Shown here one piece after another: positions 13,124-19,801 of a stretch of 19,801 bases of DNA. Source of the DNA: DASYAE01 sp036501535 (GTDB taxonomy: Bacteria > Actinomycetota > Actinomycetes > Streptomycetales > Catenulisporaceae); NCBI GenBank assembly GCA_036501535.1, contig DASYAE010000211.1:1-19801 (forward strand). Direction: 5' to 3'. The translations under genes were made by a program, and so were the position numbers. Each line of letters starts with the position of its first letter. The first letter of the stretch is position 1. The notes beneath the pieces are model-generated. The model made no database searches. It was not told the DNA's origin and worked only from the letters and a program-made list of their open reading frames with translations.

Positions 13124-15475
13124 TTACTTGCTCGCCATCTGCAGCGTGCCGGGGTTGGTGCCGTGCGTGCCGGACGGGATGCACTCGTTGGCGCTCCCGT
13201 TGGCGTTCGACTCGTAGGAGCTCGACGGCGCGCTCGCGGCCCCGGCGGTGGGGGCGGCGGCCGCCGCCGTCGTGCCGGACGACGACGAGGAGTACGTGGT
13301 TCCGTTCTCGAAGTCGGTGCCGATCACGACGGTCACGTGCGAGTAGTTGCTCGACTCCTGCACCTGCGCGCTCGGGATGCCCAGGGAGGCGGCGACCGAG
13401 GCGGCCGCGTCGGCGTCGCCGCTGGGGTAGAAGATCTGCGTCTGCTGTTGCTGCTGCGACGCGTCGCCGACCGCCTCGGCGGAGGTGAAGCCGGCCGAGG
13501 CGAGTGCCTGGGCGATCACGCCTGCCCGGCCGGTGACGCCGTCCGCGTTGTACACGTTGACCGTGTAGGCGGCCTTGTCCACCGAAGGCGGCGCGCTCGT
13601 CACCGGGGCGCTGCTGGTCTTGGCCGGGGCGGCGGACGACGAGGACGCCGCGGCGTTGTTGGTGTACGAGACGTCGTTCTGGATGTTCTGGAACATCTGC
13701 TCGGCGCCGGCGGAGGTCACGACCTTGGACGTGTTGTTCGGGTCCTCGCCCCACGGCATGGTGACGAAGGTGATCGCGGCGGTCGGCACCTTGCTCAGGC
13801 TCTCGGCCAGGCCCTCCAGGTTCGAGAGCCCGGAGAAGTTGTTGCTGACCGTGGTCGCCTGCGCCGCGGCCTGGCCGATCTTCAGCAGGGTCAGCGCGCT
13901 GCCGAGGTTCACGTCCTTGCGCATGGTCAGGATCAGCTGCGACATGAAGTAGTGCGTCGCCTCCTCGCGGCCGATGTCGGAGCCGTCGAAGAAGGAGTCG
14001 CGGGTGCGCAGGAACTCCAGCGCCTGGATGCCCTGGACGTTGGAGGTCCCGGCGGGCAGCACGAGGCCGGAGCCGGTCTGGTAGCCGACGTCGTCGACCG
14101 CGGTGGTCACGCACACCGGGACGCCGCCGAGCGCGTTGGACATCGTCACGACACCGGTGAAGTCGAACATGATGTAGCCGGTGATGGTGATGTTGGTGAG
14201 CATGTGGATCGCGGCGACCTGGCACTCCGGGCCGTACTGCAGCGCGGAGTTGATCTGCGCGTCGGCGTAGCCGGTGACGGTCACGTTGCCCGAACTGTCG
14301 GTGCTGCAGACCGGTACCTGGTTGTACATCGTGTCGCGCGGGATGGACATCACCGTCGCGTTCGTGCGGTCGGCCGAGACGTGCAGCAGCATCTCCGAGT
14401 CGGCGTTCGCGCCGACGTTCGCGGCTGCGGCGTTCGGGCCGTCCGAACAGTCGCCGCCAAGGCTGCAGTCGGACGCGGTGTCGCGGGTGTCGGAGCCTAT
14501 GAGCAGGATGTTCATCGCGGTGTTGCCGAACGGGTCGGCCGGCAGCGGAGCCTGCGTCACGCCGTTGGGCAGCAGGGCGGTGTGCTTGATGTCGCCGATC
14601 GTCGTCTTGTAGATGTACGCCGCCGCGCCGAGCACGATGACCATGACGCTCGCGACGCTGATCGAGGTCCACTTCAGGATCCTGCGCCCGCGGGTCTGCT
14701 TCTTCTTCGGGCCCGCCTTCCCCAGGGCGGCCTTGCGGGCCTTGCCGGAGGGGTCGAGTTCGTCGAGGTCCAGGTCGGGGTTGATGGTGCCGACGGCTGC
14801 GGGCTCGTCGAGGCCGACCGCGCCGGAGCCGGCGGACCGGCGCGACGACGTCCCGCGGCCACGCCGGCCGCCGCGCGTCTCGTCCGCGTCTCGCTCGTCA
14901 CCGTCCGAGCCGGGGGACCATGCCGAGTCGGCGCCGCTGGAGGGCCTGGAGTTGCGGCGCCGCGGGCCGGCGTAGTCGGAGTCGGCGTCGTTGTCGGAGC
15001 TGGGGGGGCTCCAGGCGCCGGCCTCCGCCGCGCCGCCGCGCCCGCGGCGGCTGGTGCCGTAGGCATCGGCGGGCGCCTCGTAGTCGTAGTCCGGGCGGCG
15101 CCGGCCTCCGCCGGGCTGCTGGCCGCCACCGGGCTGGCCGCCGTTCCAGTCGCCGCCGCGCCCTCGGTCGGGCGTCGCAGGCGCGCCAGGCTGCCCGTAA
15201 CCGTCGTACTCCGCGCCGTAGCCGGCCGGGGCGCCTCGTCCCGGCTGCGGGGCCCGGCCGGGCCGCTGCTGCCCGTAGCCGGAGGGCGCGCCGGACTGCC
15301 GTGCGTCGGGGTCGCCGGCCGGGGCGCCGCCGCGGGTGTCCTGTCCGTACTGAGGGGCCTGCTCGTAAGGGTTGGCGCTCTGCGGCTCGCGGCCACGCTG
15401 CCCGCGACCACGCTGTGTCTCGGGGCGGTCGCCGGGATAGGCGTCGCCCGTGTACCAGCTGCGATCGTCACTCAT
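13124..15475 (-). CDS. LytR-CpsA-Psr family protein with long disordered N-terminus (LCP2)
   Basis: Paralogue of the downstream LCP protein, with the same expected role of linking glycopolymers to peptidoglycan. 783 aa. Residues 1-265 form a cytoplasmic, low-complexity region rich in Gly, Arg, Pro, Tyr and Asp, becoming Lys/Arg-rich (245-266) just before the single TM (about 268-287). The LCP domain spans about 320-580: MNILLIGSDTR (321-331), ADRTN (R370), SIPRDT (R380, D381), GGVPVCV and FLRTRDSFFDGSDIGREE (R490, R492, R503). A Ser/Ala/Pro linker and a LytR_C domain (YTVNVYNADGVTGRAG onward) follow. The C-terminal motif NANGSANECIPSGTHG matches LCP1. The start is ATG at 15475, with AAGGA about 10 nt upstream. 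The N-terminal tail could be a regulatory or scaffold region; that is inference. Confidence 0.92.
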   Translation of the reverse strand: MSDDRSWYTGDAYPGDRPETQRGRGQRGREPQSANPYEQAPQYGQDTRGGAPAGDPDARQSGAPSGYGQQRPGRAPQPGRGAPAGYGAEYDGYGQPGAPATPDRGRGGDWNGGQPGGGQQPGGGRRRPDYDYEAPADAYGTSRRGRGGAAEAGAWSPPSSDNDADSDYAGPRRRNSRPSSGADSAWSPGSDGDERDADETRGGRRGRGTSSRRSAGSGAVGLDEPAAVGTINPDLDLDELDPSGKARKAALGKAGPKKKQTRGRRILKWTSISVASVMVIVLGAAAYIYKTTIGDIKHTALLPNGVTQAPLPADPFGNTAMNILLIGSDTRDTASDCSLGGDCSDGPNAAAANVGANADSEMLLHVSADRTNATVMSIPRDTMYNQVPVCSTDSSGNVTVTGYADAQINSALQYGPECQVAAIHMLTNITITGYIMFDFTGVVTMSNALGGVPVCVTTAVDDVGYQTGSGLVLPAGTSNVQGIQALEFLRTRDSFFDGSDIGREEATHYFMSQLILTMRKDVNLGSALTLLKIGQAAAQATTVSNNFSGLSNLEGLAESLSKVPTAAITFVTMPWGEDPNNTSKVVTSAGAEQMFQNIQNDVSYTNNAAASSSSAAPAKTSSAPVTSAPPSVDKAAYTVNVYNADGVTGRAGVIAQALASAGFTSAEAVGDASQQQQQTQIFYPSGDADAAASVAASLGIPSAQVQESSNYSHVTVVIGTDFENGTTYSSSSSGTTAAAAAPTAGAASAPSSSYESNANGSANECIPSGTHGTNPGTLQMASK

Positions 15476-15557
15476 CCCGCAGGCGTCCTTCCACGTGAGG
15501 CGGCGCGCAGAACCGGCTGTCCGTTTCCCCGTGCTTAACCCGGTTGTCCATTTCCAG

Positions 15558-15583
15558 GACGCCCAGCCTGCCGCACTGGTTCC
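15558..15583 (-). promoter_or_regulatory. ECF sigma-type promoter candidate of LCP2
   Basis: On the minus strand, GGAAC (15579-15583) is followed after 17 nt by CGTC (15558-15561). This matches the elements and spacing found upstream of LCP1. The implied start near 15550 gives a leader of about 75 nt. The rest of the 284-bp gap (15476-15759) holds no supported gene; a moderately AT-rich patch at 15683-15712 could hold another promoter, but no pair of boxes is convincing. Confidence 0.45.
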
Positions 15584-15731
15584 GCAGTCGCTCGATAAGC
15601 GCGTCACAACCACGCAACGACCTGCCGCGCAGCGACCTGCGCCCGGCCGGCGGGAAAAGCCGCGGATGCGTCGCGCGTCCGGATATGTACATCCAAAGCG
15701 ACTATCTTACGGCGCGCGGCGTGAAGAGTCC

Positions 15732-15750
15732 GCCGGGCGGGCTGCCCGGC
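15732..15750 (-). terminator. Hairpin after ccsB
   Basis: A perfect 7-bp stem (GCCGGGC with GCCCGGC) around a 5-nt loop, about 10 nt past the ccsB stop on the minus strand. No T-run follows. Its position at the end of the cytochrome c maturation operon supports a U-less terminator. Confidence 0.45.
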
Positions 15751-15759
15751 CGCCCCCGC

Positions 15760-16827
15760 TCAGAGCCCGGCGTAGCTGTGCTGTCCGGCCAGAAGCGTGT
15801 TGACCACGAAATAGTTGAACAGCACGCAGGCGAACGCGACCAGCGCGATCCACGCCGCCGCCTTGCCCTTCCAGCCGTGCGTCGCCCGGGCGTGCAGGTA
15901 GGCGGCGTAGACCACCCAGACGATGAACGACCAGGTCTCCTTCGGGTCCCAGCCCCAGTAGCGGCCCCACGCCTTCTCGGCCCAGATCGCGCCGGCGATC
16001 ACCGCGAACGTCCACAGCGGGAAGATGAACGCGATCACCCGGTATGCCATCCGGTCGAGCGCGACCGACGAGGGCAGCCGGCCCAGCGACGGCGCCAGGC
16101 GGCGCAGCTTGCCTTCCTCCACCGCGAGCTTGACCAGGTACAGCGCAGTCGCGACGCTCGCCACGCCGTACGCGCCTGTGGAGATCATGGCGGCGGTCAC
16201 GTGGATGTAGAGCCAGTATGAGTTGAGCGCCGGGACGAGTTCCTCGGCCGGCGCGTAGAGCACCGTGTAGGCCAGGCCGAGCGTCACCAGCACCACGAAG
16301 GAGACCGGCAGGCCGAGCCAGCGCGCGGAACCCCGGCGCACGGCGAGCAGCACCACGTACGCGGCGGCCATGGCCAGCGCGGCCGCGCAGGAGAACTCGT
16401 ACATGTTCGCCCAAGGCACCCGGTGCGCCGCCAGGCCCCGCAGCAGCACGCCGCCGGCGTGGAAGCCGAAGCCGATGAGCGTCGCCATCACCGCGAACCG
16501 GCCCATGACCTCGGCCCGGATCGAGTCGCCGGCCACCGTCGGCTCCTCGCTCTCCGGAGCCGTGCGGGTCAGCACGGTCACACCACCGCCTGATGGCTCG
16601 TCAGGCGCGCCGTTGACTGTCACGGTGATGGCCGAAGCCTTTACAGCGCCTCGTGACTGGGTGACTACACGCACGCTGCTGCCTACCGCAGCTGCCACGC
16701 GTTGGGCTGGATCCTTGCTGCCGAACGCCCATTCGGCACAGTAGGCGATGAAGGCGATCGCGTAGGCCACCAGCGCCAGCACGATGAAGATGTTGCTGTC
16801 GTTCGCGAGGGTGGAGTCAATGGGCAC
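15760..16827 (-). CDS. ccsB: Cytochrome c biogenesis protein CcsB (CcsA/haem-handling)
   Basis: Haem export and attachment component of System II cytochrome c maturation, acting with ResB at the membrane. 355 aa. TM1 lies at about 12-32. A hydrophilic cytoplasmic insert (about 35-105) follows, then roughly seven more TM segments. The tryptophan-rich haem-handling motif is WGRYWGWDPKETW (287-299). Candidate haem-ligand histidines are His123, His209 and His312/His317, near membrane edges. NMYEF (141-145) is another family signature. The start is GTG at 16827, with AGGAG about 9 nt upstream. It follows resB by 25 nt and ends the operon. Confidence 0.94.
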   Translation of the reverse strand: MPIDSTLANDSNIFIVLALVAYAIAFIAYCAEWAFGSKDPAQRVAAAVGSSVRVVTQSRGAVKASAITVTVNGAPDEPSGGGVTVLTRTAPESEEPTVAGDSIRAEVMGRFAVMATLIGFGFHAGGVLLRGLAAHRVPWANMYEFSCAAALAMAAAYVVLLAVRRGSARWLGLPVSFVVLVTLGLAYTVLYAPAEELVPALNSYWLYIHVTAAMISTGAYGVASVATALYLVKLAVEEGKLRRLAPSLGRLPSSVALDRMAYRVIAFIFPLWTFAVIAGAIWAEKAWGRYWGWDPKETWSFIVWVVYAAYLHARATHGWKGKAAAWIALVAFACVLFNYFVVNTLLAGQHSYAGL

Positions 16828-16852
16828 GGCAGGGCTCTCCTGGCGCTCGTCG

Positions 16853-18709
16853 CTACTCGGTCGGGCGCCCGGCCAGGGCGTCGTCGGTCTGCTCGTCGGT
16901 CTGCTCGTCGTTGTTGATGCGCGCTGTGGTCGCGGTCGGCTGTGCGTCGGCCTCGTCCGCGTCCTGGTCGATCTCTTCGCTCTGCTCGGTCTGCGCGTCC
17001 CGCTCGGTCTGCGCCTCCTTGTCGGCTTCCGCCGGATCGGTCACACCGAGCCGCTGCGCCAGCGTCTCGGCCGTCGCGGTCACCTCCGCGGTCGGCGTCG
17101 CGCCCTCGGTCCGGGCCAGGCCGGCCACCTCCACCAGCGCGGTGCCGTCCGGCCGCGCGGTCACCCGCACCCAGATCCGCCGCCGCCGGATGCCCAGCGA
17201 GCCGATCAGCCCGAGGATCGCCAGCACCGCGCAGACCAGGGCCATCGACTGGCCGGGGTCGTAGGCCGTGTTGAACTGCACCCACTGGTCGACCCCGTCG
17301 AAGGTGATCGAGCCGAGCCCATTGGGCAGCTTCTGGGTCTGGTGCAGGTTGAGCATCATCGCGTTCGCGTCCCCGGCCGGCGCGTTCGGCGACTTCAGCT
17401 GCAGCTGCTTCATCTGGCTGGTGTCGAGGGTGTAGACGTTCTGGTCCTCGCCGCCGTTCATGTTCAGGTTCCCGGCGTAGGCGTTCAGGATCAGCATCGG
17501 GTGGTCCGCCGCCGGGAAGTCGGAGAACGGCATGCTGCCGTCCAGCTGCGCCTCGTCCGGCAGGAAGAAGCCCTGGAAGCCGAGGCCCTGCGGCTGCGCG
17601 TCCGGGGCCTTGATCGCGCCGGAGGAGGTGAACATCGCGTTCTGCTCCAGGAACACCACCGGGCCGTCGAACACGACGTCACCCTTGCCGTCGCGCACGG
17701 TGACCACCGGGGCGTAGCCGTGGCTCTCCAGGTAGATCCGGGTGCCGTTGACCGTGATCGGCTCGTTGACCTGCAGGTCGTCGTTGGCCGCCTTACTCGT
17801 CGGGGTCGACTTGTAGGTCACGTACGCGTTGAAGGTGCGCGGCGCGCCGTACTGCGCCTCGGCCGTCTCGTAGGTCGCGCTGAAGTTGTTCAGGCTGATC
17901 TGGAACGGCGGCAGGTCCGAGGGCCCGACCAGCTGGCCCATCGTCAGCGAGTCGTAGCCGGCCACCGTGTCGCTGAACCCCGAGCCCTGGGTGACCAGGA
18001 CCGCGCCCTTGAAGCCGAAGAAGTGCCCGATCGCGACCGCGATCAGCAGGCCGACCAGGGACAGGTGGAACAGCAGGTTGCCGCTCTCGCGCAGGTAGCC
18101 CTTCTCGGCCGAGATCCACCGGCCGCCCGCCCCGGAGCCGGCCGAGGTGCGGAACCGGCGCTTCCTGAGCCGGGCCCGGGCCGCGGCCAGCGCGTCGTCG
18201 GCGCTCGCCGCCGTGGTGAACGAGGCGTGCACGGGCAGCCGGCGCAGGTTGCGCGGGGCGGCCACCGGCGCCGCGCGCATCGCCTTGAAGTGCGCGAACG
18301 AGCGCGGCACGATGCAGCCGACGAGGGAGATGAACAGCAGCGTGTAGATCGCGCCGAACCACACCGACTCGAACACGTCGAACAGCTCGAGCCGGTCCAG
18401 GAACGGGGCCCAGCCCGGGTGCGCGATGAAGAACTGGTCCACCTTCGCCGGGTCGATCTCCCGCTGCGGCAGCAGCGAGCCGGGGATCGCCGCCAGCGAG
18501 AGCAGGAACAGCAGGATCAGCGCGATCCGCATCGAGGTCAGCTGGCGCCACATCCAGCGCAGCATCCCGAGGCTGCCGAGCCGGGGCAGGTTGATCCCGC
18601 GCTCCGCCCGCGGCTGCGTGGTCAGCCGGCCGGCCTCCTCGAGGTGGCTGACGACGCCGTCGGGCGCCTCAGTCTCCGCCTCGGTCTCGGTGGCGGTCTG
18701 CTCAGACAT
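16853..18709 (-). CDS. resB: Cytochrome c biogenesis protein ResB
   Basis: Partner of CcsB in the haem lyase complex. 618 aa. Three N-terminal TM segments (about 60-79, 117-136, 212-232), a large extracytoplasmic domain (233-487) and a fourth TM (488-507). Family segments are RIALILLFLLSLAAIPGSLLPQR, ending at a conserved PQ, and ESGNLLFHLSLVGLLIA, with His215 a candidate haem ligand. The C-terminal tail (about 535-618) is unusually acidic and Gln/Thr-rich, carries a DEQT repeat, and looks disordered. The start is ATG at 18709, with GAGG about 7 nt upstream. It lies between ccdA (39-nt gap) and ccsB (25-nt gap), in the usual actinobacterial order. Confidence 0.94.
   Translation of the reverse strand: MSEQTATETEAETEAPDGVVSHLEEAGRLTTQPRAERGINLPRLGSLGMLRWMWRQLTSMRIALILLFLLSLAAIPGSLLPQREIDPAKVDQFFIAHPGWAPFLDRLELFDVFESVWFGAIYTLLFISLVGCIVPRSFAHFKAMRAAPVAAPRNLRRLPVHASFTTAASADDALAAARARLRKRRFRTSAGSGAGGRWISAEKGYLRESGNLLFHLSLVGLLIAVAIGHFFGFKGAVLVTQGSGFSDTVAGYDSLTMGQLVGPSDLPPFQISLNNFSATYETAEAQYGAPRTFNAYVTYKSTPTSKAANDDLQVNEPITVNGTRIYLESHGYAPVVTVRDGKGDVVFDGPVVFLEQNAMFTSSGAIKAPDAQPQGLGFQGFFLPDEAQLDGSMPFSDFPAADHPMLILNAYAGNLNMNGGEDQNVYTLDTSQMKQLQLKSPNAPAGDANAMMLNLHQTQKLPNGLGSITFDGVDQWVQFNTAYDPGQSMALVCAVLAILGLIGSLGIRRRRIWVRVTARPDGTALVEVAGLARTEGATPTAEVTATAETLAQRLGVTDPAEADKEAQTERDAQTEQSEEIDQDADEADAQPTATTARINNDEQTDEQTDDALAGRPTE
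16881..16910. repeat. 12-bp tandem repeat at the resB 3' end
   Basis: TCGTCGGTCTGC occurs twice in tandem (16881-16892, 16893-16904), followed by a half copy. It encodes DEQTDEQTDD near the ResB C-terminus. It extends an acidic tail and looks like recent slippage or expansion. Confidence 0.6.
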
Positions 18710-18748
18710 GCTCCTGCCTCATCCTCAGCCTGCTCACGGTGTGTCCCC

Positions 18749-19585
18749 TCACAGCGGCAGGCTGGCGCCGTGCACCCAGCTCTGCATGAGGGCGATCACC
18801 TGGTTCCACACGCCGCTGACCATCGCGAGCCCGACCACGGCGAGCATCCCGCCGCCGATCCGGGCCACCGCCGTGTAGTGCCGCTTGATCCAGCCGATGG
18901 CCGCCATCGCGCGGCGGAAGGCCACGGCCGTCACGATGAACGGCAGGCCCAGTCCGACACAGTACGCCGCGGACAGGAAGGCCCCGCGGCCGGCAGAGCC
19001 CTGAGTGAATGCGAGCGCCTGCACCGCGGTGAGCGTCGGGCCGAGGCACGGGGTCCAGCCGACCCCGAACAGCACCCCGAGCAGCGGCGCGCCGACCAGG
19101 CCGACGGCCGGCCGGTAGTGCACCCGGGCGTCGCGCATCAGCCAGCCGCTCCACCGCTGCGGGACCAGCCCGGCGAAGAACACGCCCATCAGGACCATGA
19201 ACGAGCCGAATATCACCTCGAGCAGCCGCTGACGCCCGATCAGGTCCGAGCCGGCGTACCCGAAGGCGGCGCCCGCGGAGACGAACACCGCGGTGAAGCC
19301 GAGCACGAACAGGCACGCGCCGGTCACCGTGCGCCCGCGGGTCCAGTGCGCGCGCTGTTGTTCCTGCTCCTGAGCGTCCTGCGGCGCGTGCTCCCCGCGC
19401 TGCCGCGCCGCCGCGACCGACTGCGCGTCGACCGCCGACATGCCGGTCACGTACGAGAGGTATCCCGGCACGAGCGGCAAGACGCAGGGCGAAGCGAAGG
19501 ACACCGCGCCGGCGGCGATCGCCAGCGGGACGGCGAGCAGCAGCGAGCCGCTGTCGATGACCGAGGCGATCCCGGCGGCGGACAT
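18749..19585 (-). CDS. ccdA: Thiol-disulfide transporter CcdA
   Basis: Carries reducing equivalents from cytoplasmic thioredoxin across the membrane to keep apocytochrome c and the TlpA/ResA-like protein reduced. 278 aa with about six TM segments. The redox cysteines sit in the family motifs SFASPCVLPLVPGYLSYVTG (Cys34) and GWTPCLGPTLTAV (Cys180). A hydrophilic loop (about 52-84) rich in Gln, Glu and Ala separates TM1 from TM2, longer than in compact CcdA proteins. The start is ATG at 19585, 12 nt after the stop of the thioredoxin gene, so coupling is likely although the Shine-Dalgarno is poor. Confidence 0.94.
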   Translation of the reverse strand: MSAAGIASVIDSGSLLLAVPLAIAAGAVSFASPCVLPLVPGYLSYVTGMSAVDAQSVAAARQRGEHAPQDAQEQEQQRAHWTRGRTVTGACLFVLGFTAVFVSAGAAFGYAGSDLIGRQRLLEVIFGSFMVLMGVFFAGLVPQRWSGWLMRDARVHYRPAVGLVGAPLLGVLFGVGWTPCLGPTLTAVQALAFTQGSAGRGAFLSAAYCVGLGLPFIVTAVAFRRAMAAIGWIKRHYTAVARIGGGMLAVVGLAMVSGVWNQVIALMQSWVHGASLPL

Positions 19586-19597
19586 CCCGGCCCCGTC

Positions 19598-19801
19598 TCA
19601 GCCCTGGCTGAGCAGCGTGCTGATCTGCTGCTCGAGCTGGGGCGCGGTGGTCCCGCCCAGGATCCGCACGGCCACCCTGCCGGAGCGGTCCAGGATCACG
19701 GTGGACGGGATGGTGGTCGGCGGCAGGATCGACTTGAACTGGAGCAGCAGCGCCTCGTCCTGGTCCTGCAGCGAGGGGTACGTGATGCCGTTGTTCTTCG
19801 C
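19598..19801 (-). CDS. tlpA: TlpA/ResA-like thioredoxin, C-terminal part only
   Basis: Only the last 67 residues are in the window; the 5' end lies beyond the right edge. The fragment has the thioredoxin-fold end NNGITYPSLQDQD, then the cis-proline segment TTIPSTVILDRSGRVAVRILG, and finishes with a helix (APQLEQQISTLLSQG). This is typical of TlpA/ResA proteins that reduce apocytochrome c outside the membrane. The CXXC active site should be encoded outside the window. As first visible gene of the ccdA-resB-ccsB operon, a ResA role is the best inference. Confidence 0.88.
   Translation of the reverse strand, partial: AKNNGITYPSLQDQDEALLLQFKSILPPTTIPSTVILDRSGRVAVRILGGTTAPQLEQQISTLLSQG

Noticed and set aside
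13088..15538. 816-codon plus-strand open frame opposite LCP2
   Set aside because: Low-complexity Arg/Val/Gly/Ala sequence with no recognisable fold. The minus strand holds a complete LCP protein with all motifs.
16881..16910. Possible CRISPR-like or attachment repeat at the resB end
   Set aside because: A simple 12-bp coding repeat with no spacers; it encodes DEQT units in frame.

Overview
This is a high-GC actinobacterial chromosome segment. The coding frames have strongly G/C-ending codons, GTG and TTG starts are common, and the gene content and order resemble the menaquinone (futalosine) and cytochrome c maturation neighbourhood of Streptomyces and its relatives. I infer a Streptomycetales- or Catenulisporales-like organism; the sequence alone does not fix the genus. 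There are no rRNA or tRNA genes, CRISPR arrays, insertion sequences or phage genes.

Layout. (1) Positions 1-6127, all minus strand, are a late menaquinone-pathway cluster. In transcription order it holds ubiD (4676-6127), a candidate small coupled ORF (4443-4679), the prenyltransferase gene mqnP (3541-4446), a four-TM membrane protein (2677-3501), ubiX (1680-2417), an Lrp/AsnC regulator (1088-1558) and mqnE, cut by the left edge (1-1000). (2) Positions 6286-10076, plus strand, encode two overlapping ABC exporter half-transporters predicted to form an asymmetric heterodimer. They diverge from ubiD. (3) Positions 10086-11249, minus strand, encode a reductase-deaminase fusion with riboflavin-pathway (RibD-like) domains in reversed order. 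(4) Positions 11329-15475, minus strand, hold two paralogous LytR-CpsA-Psr (LCP) cell-wall glycopolymer ligase genes. (5) Positions 15760-19801, minus strand, hold a System II cytochrome c maturation operon: a TlpA/ResA-like thioredoxin (cut by the right edge), ccdA, resB and ccsB.

How the genes fit together. MqnE makes aminofutalosine early in the pathway. MqnP prenylates the naphthoate ring, UbiX makes the prenylated FMN cofactor and UbiD uses it to decarboxylate the prenylated naphthoate. CcdA and the thioredoxin carry reducing power across the membrane, and ResB/CcsB move and attach haem to apocytochromes that take electrons from the menaquinol pool. Regions 1 and 5 are therefore both respiratory. 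The LCP genes attach polymers to peptidoglycan.

No stretch longer than 300 bp lacks a gene. The largest gaps are 15476-15759 (284 bp, a candidate ECF-type promoter and a hairpin) and 2418-2676 (259 bp, a dense regulatory region with a promoter-like motif, a strong intrinsic terminator and inverted repeats). The points most worth a second look are the ubiX leader, the small ORF that fits exactly between ubiD and mqnP, the matching GGAAC-N17-CGTC motifs upstream of both LCP genes, and the reversed RibD-like fusion.
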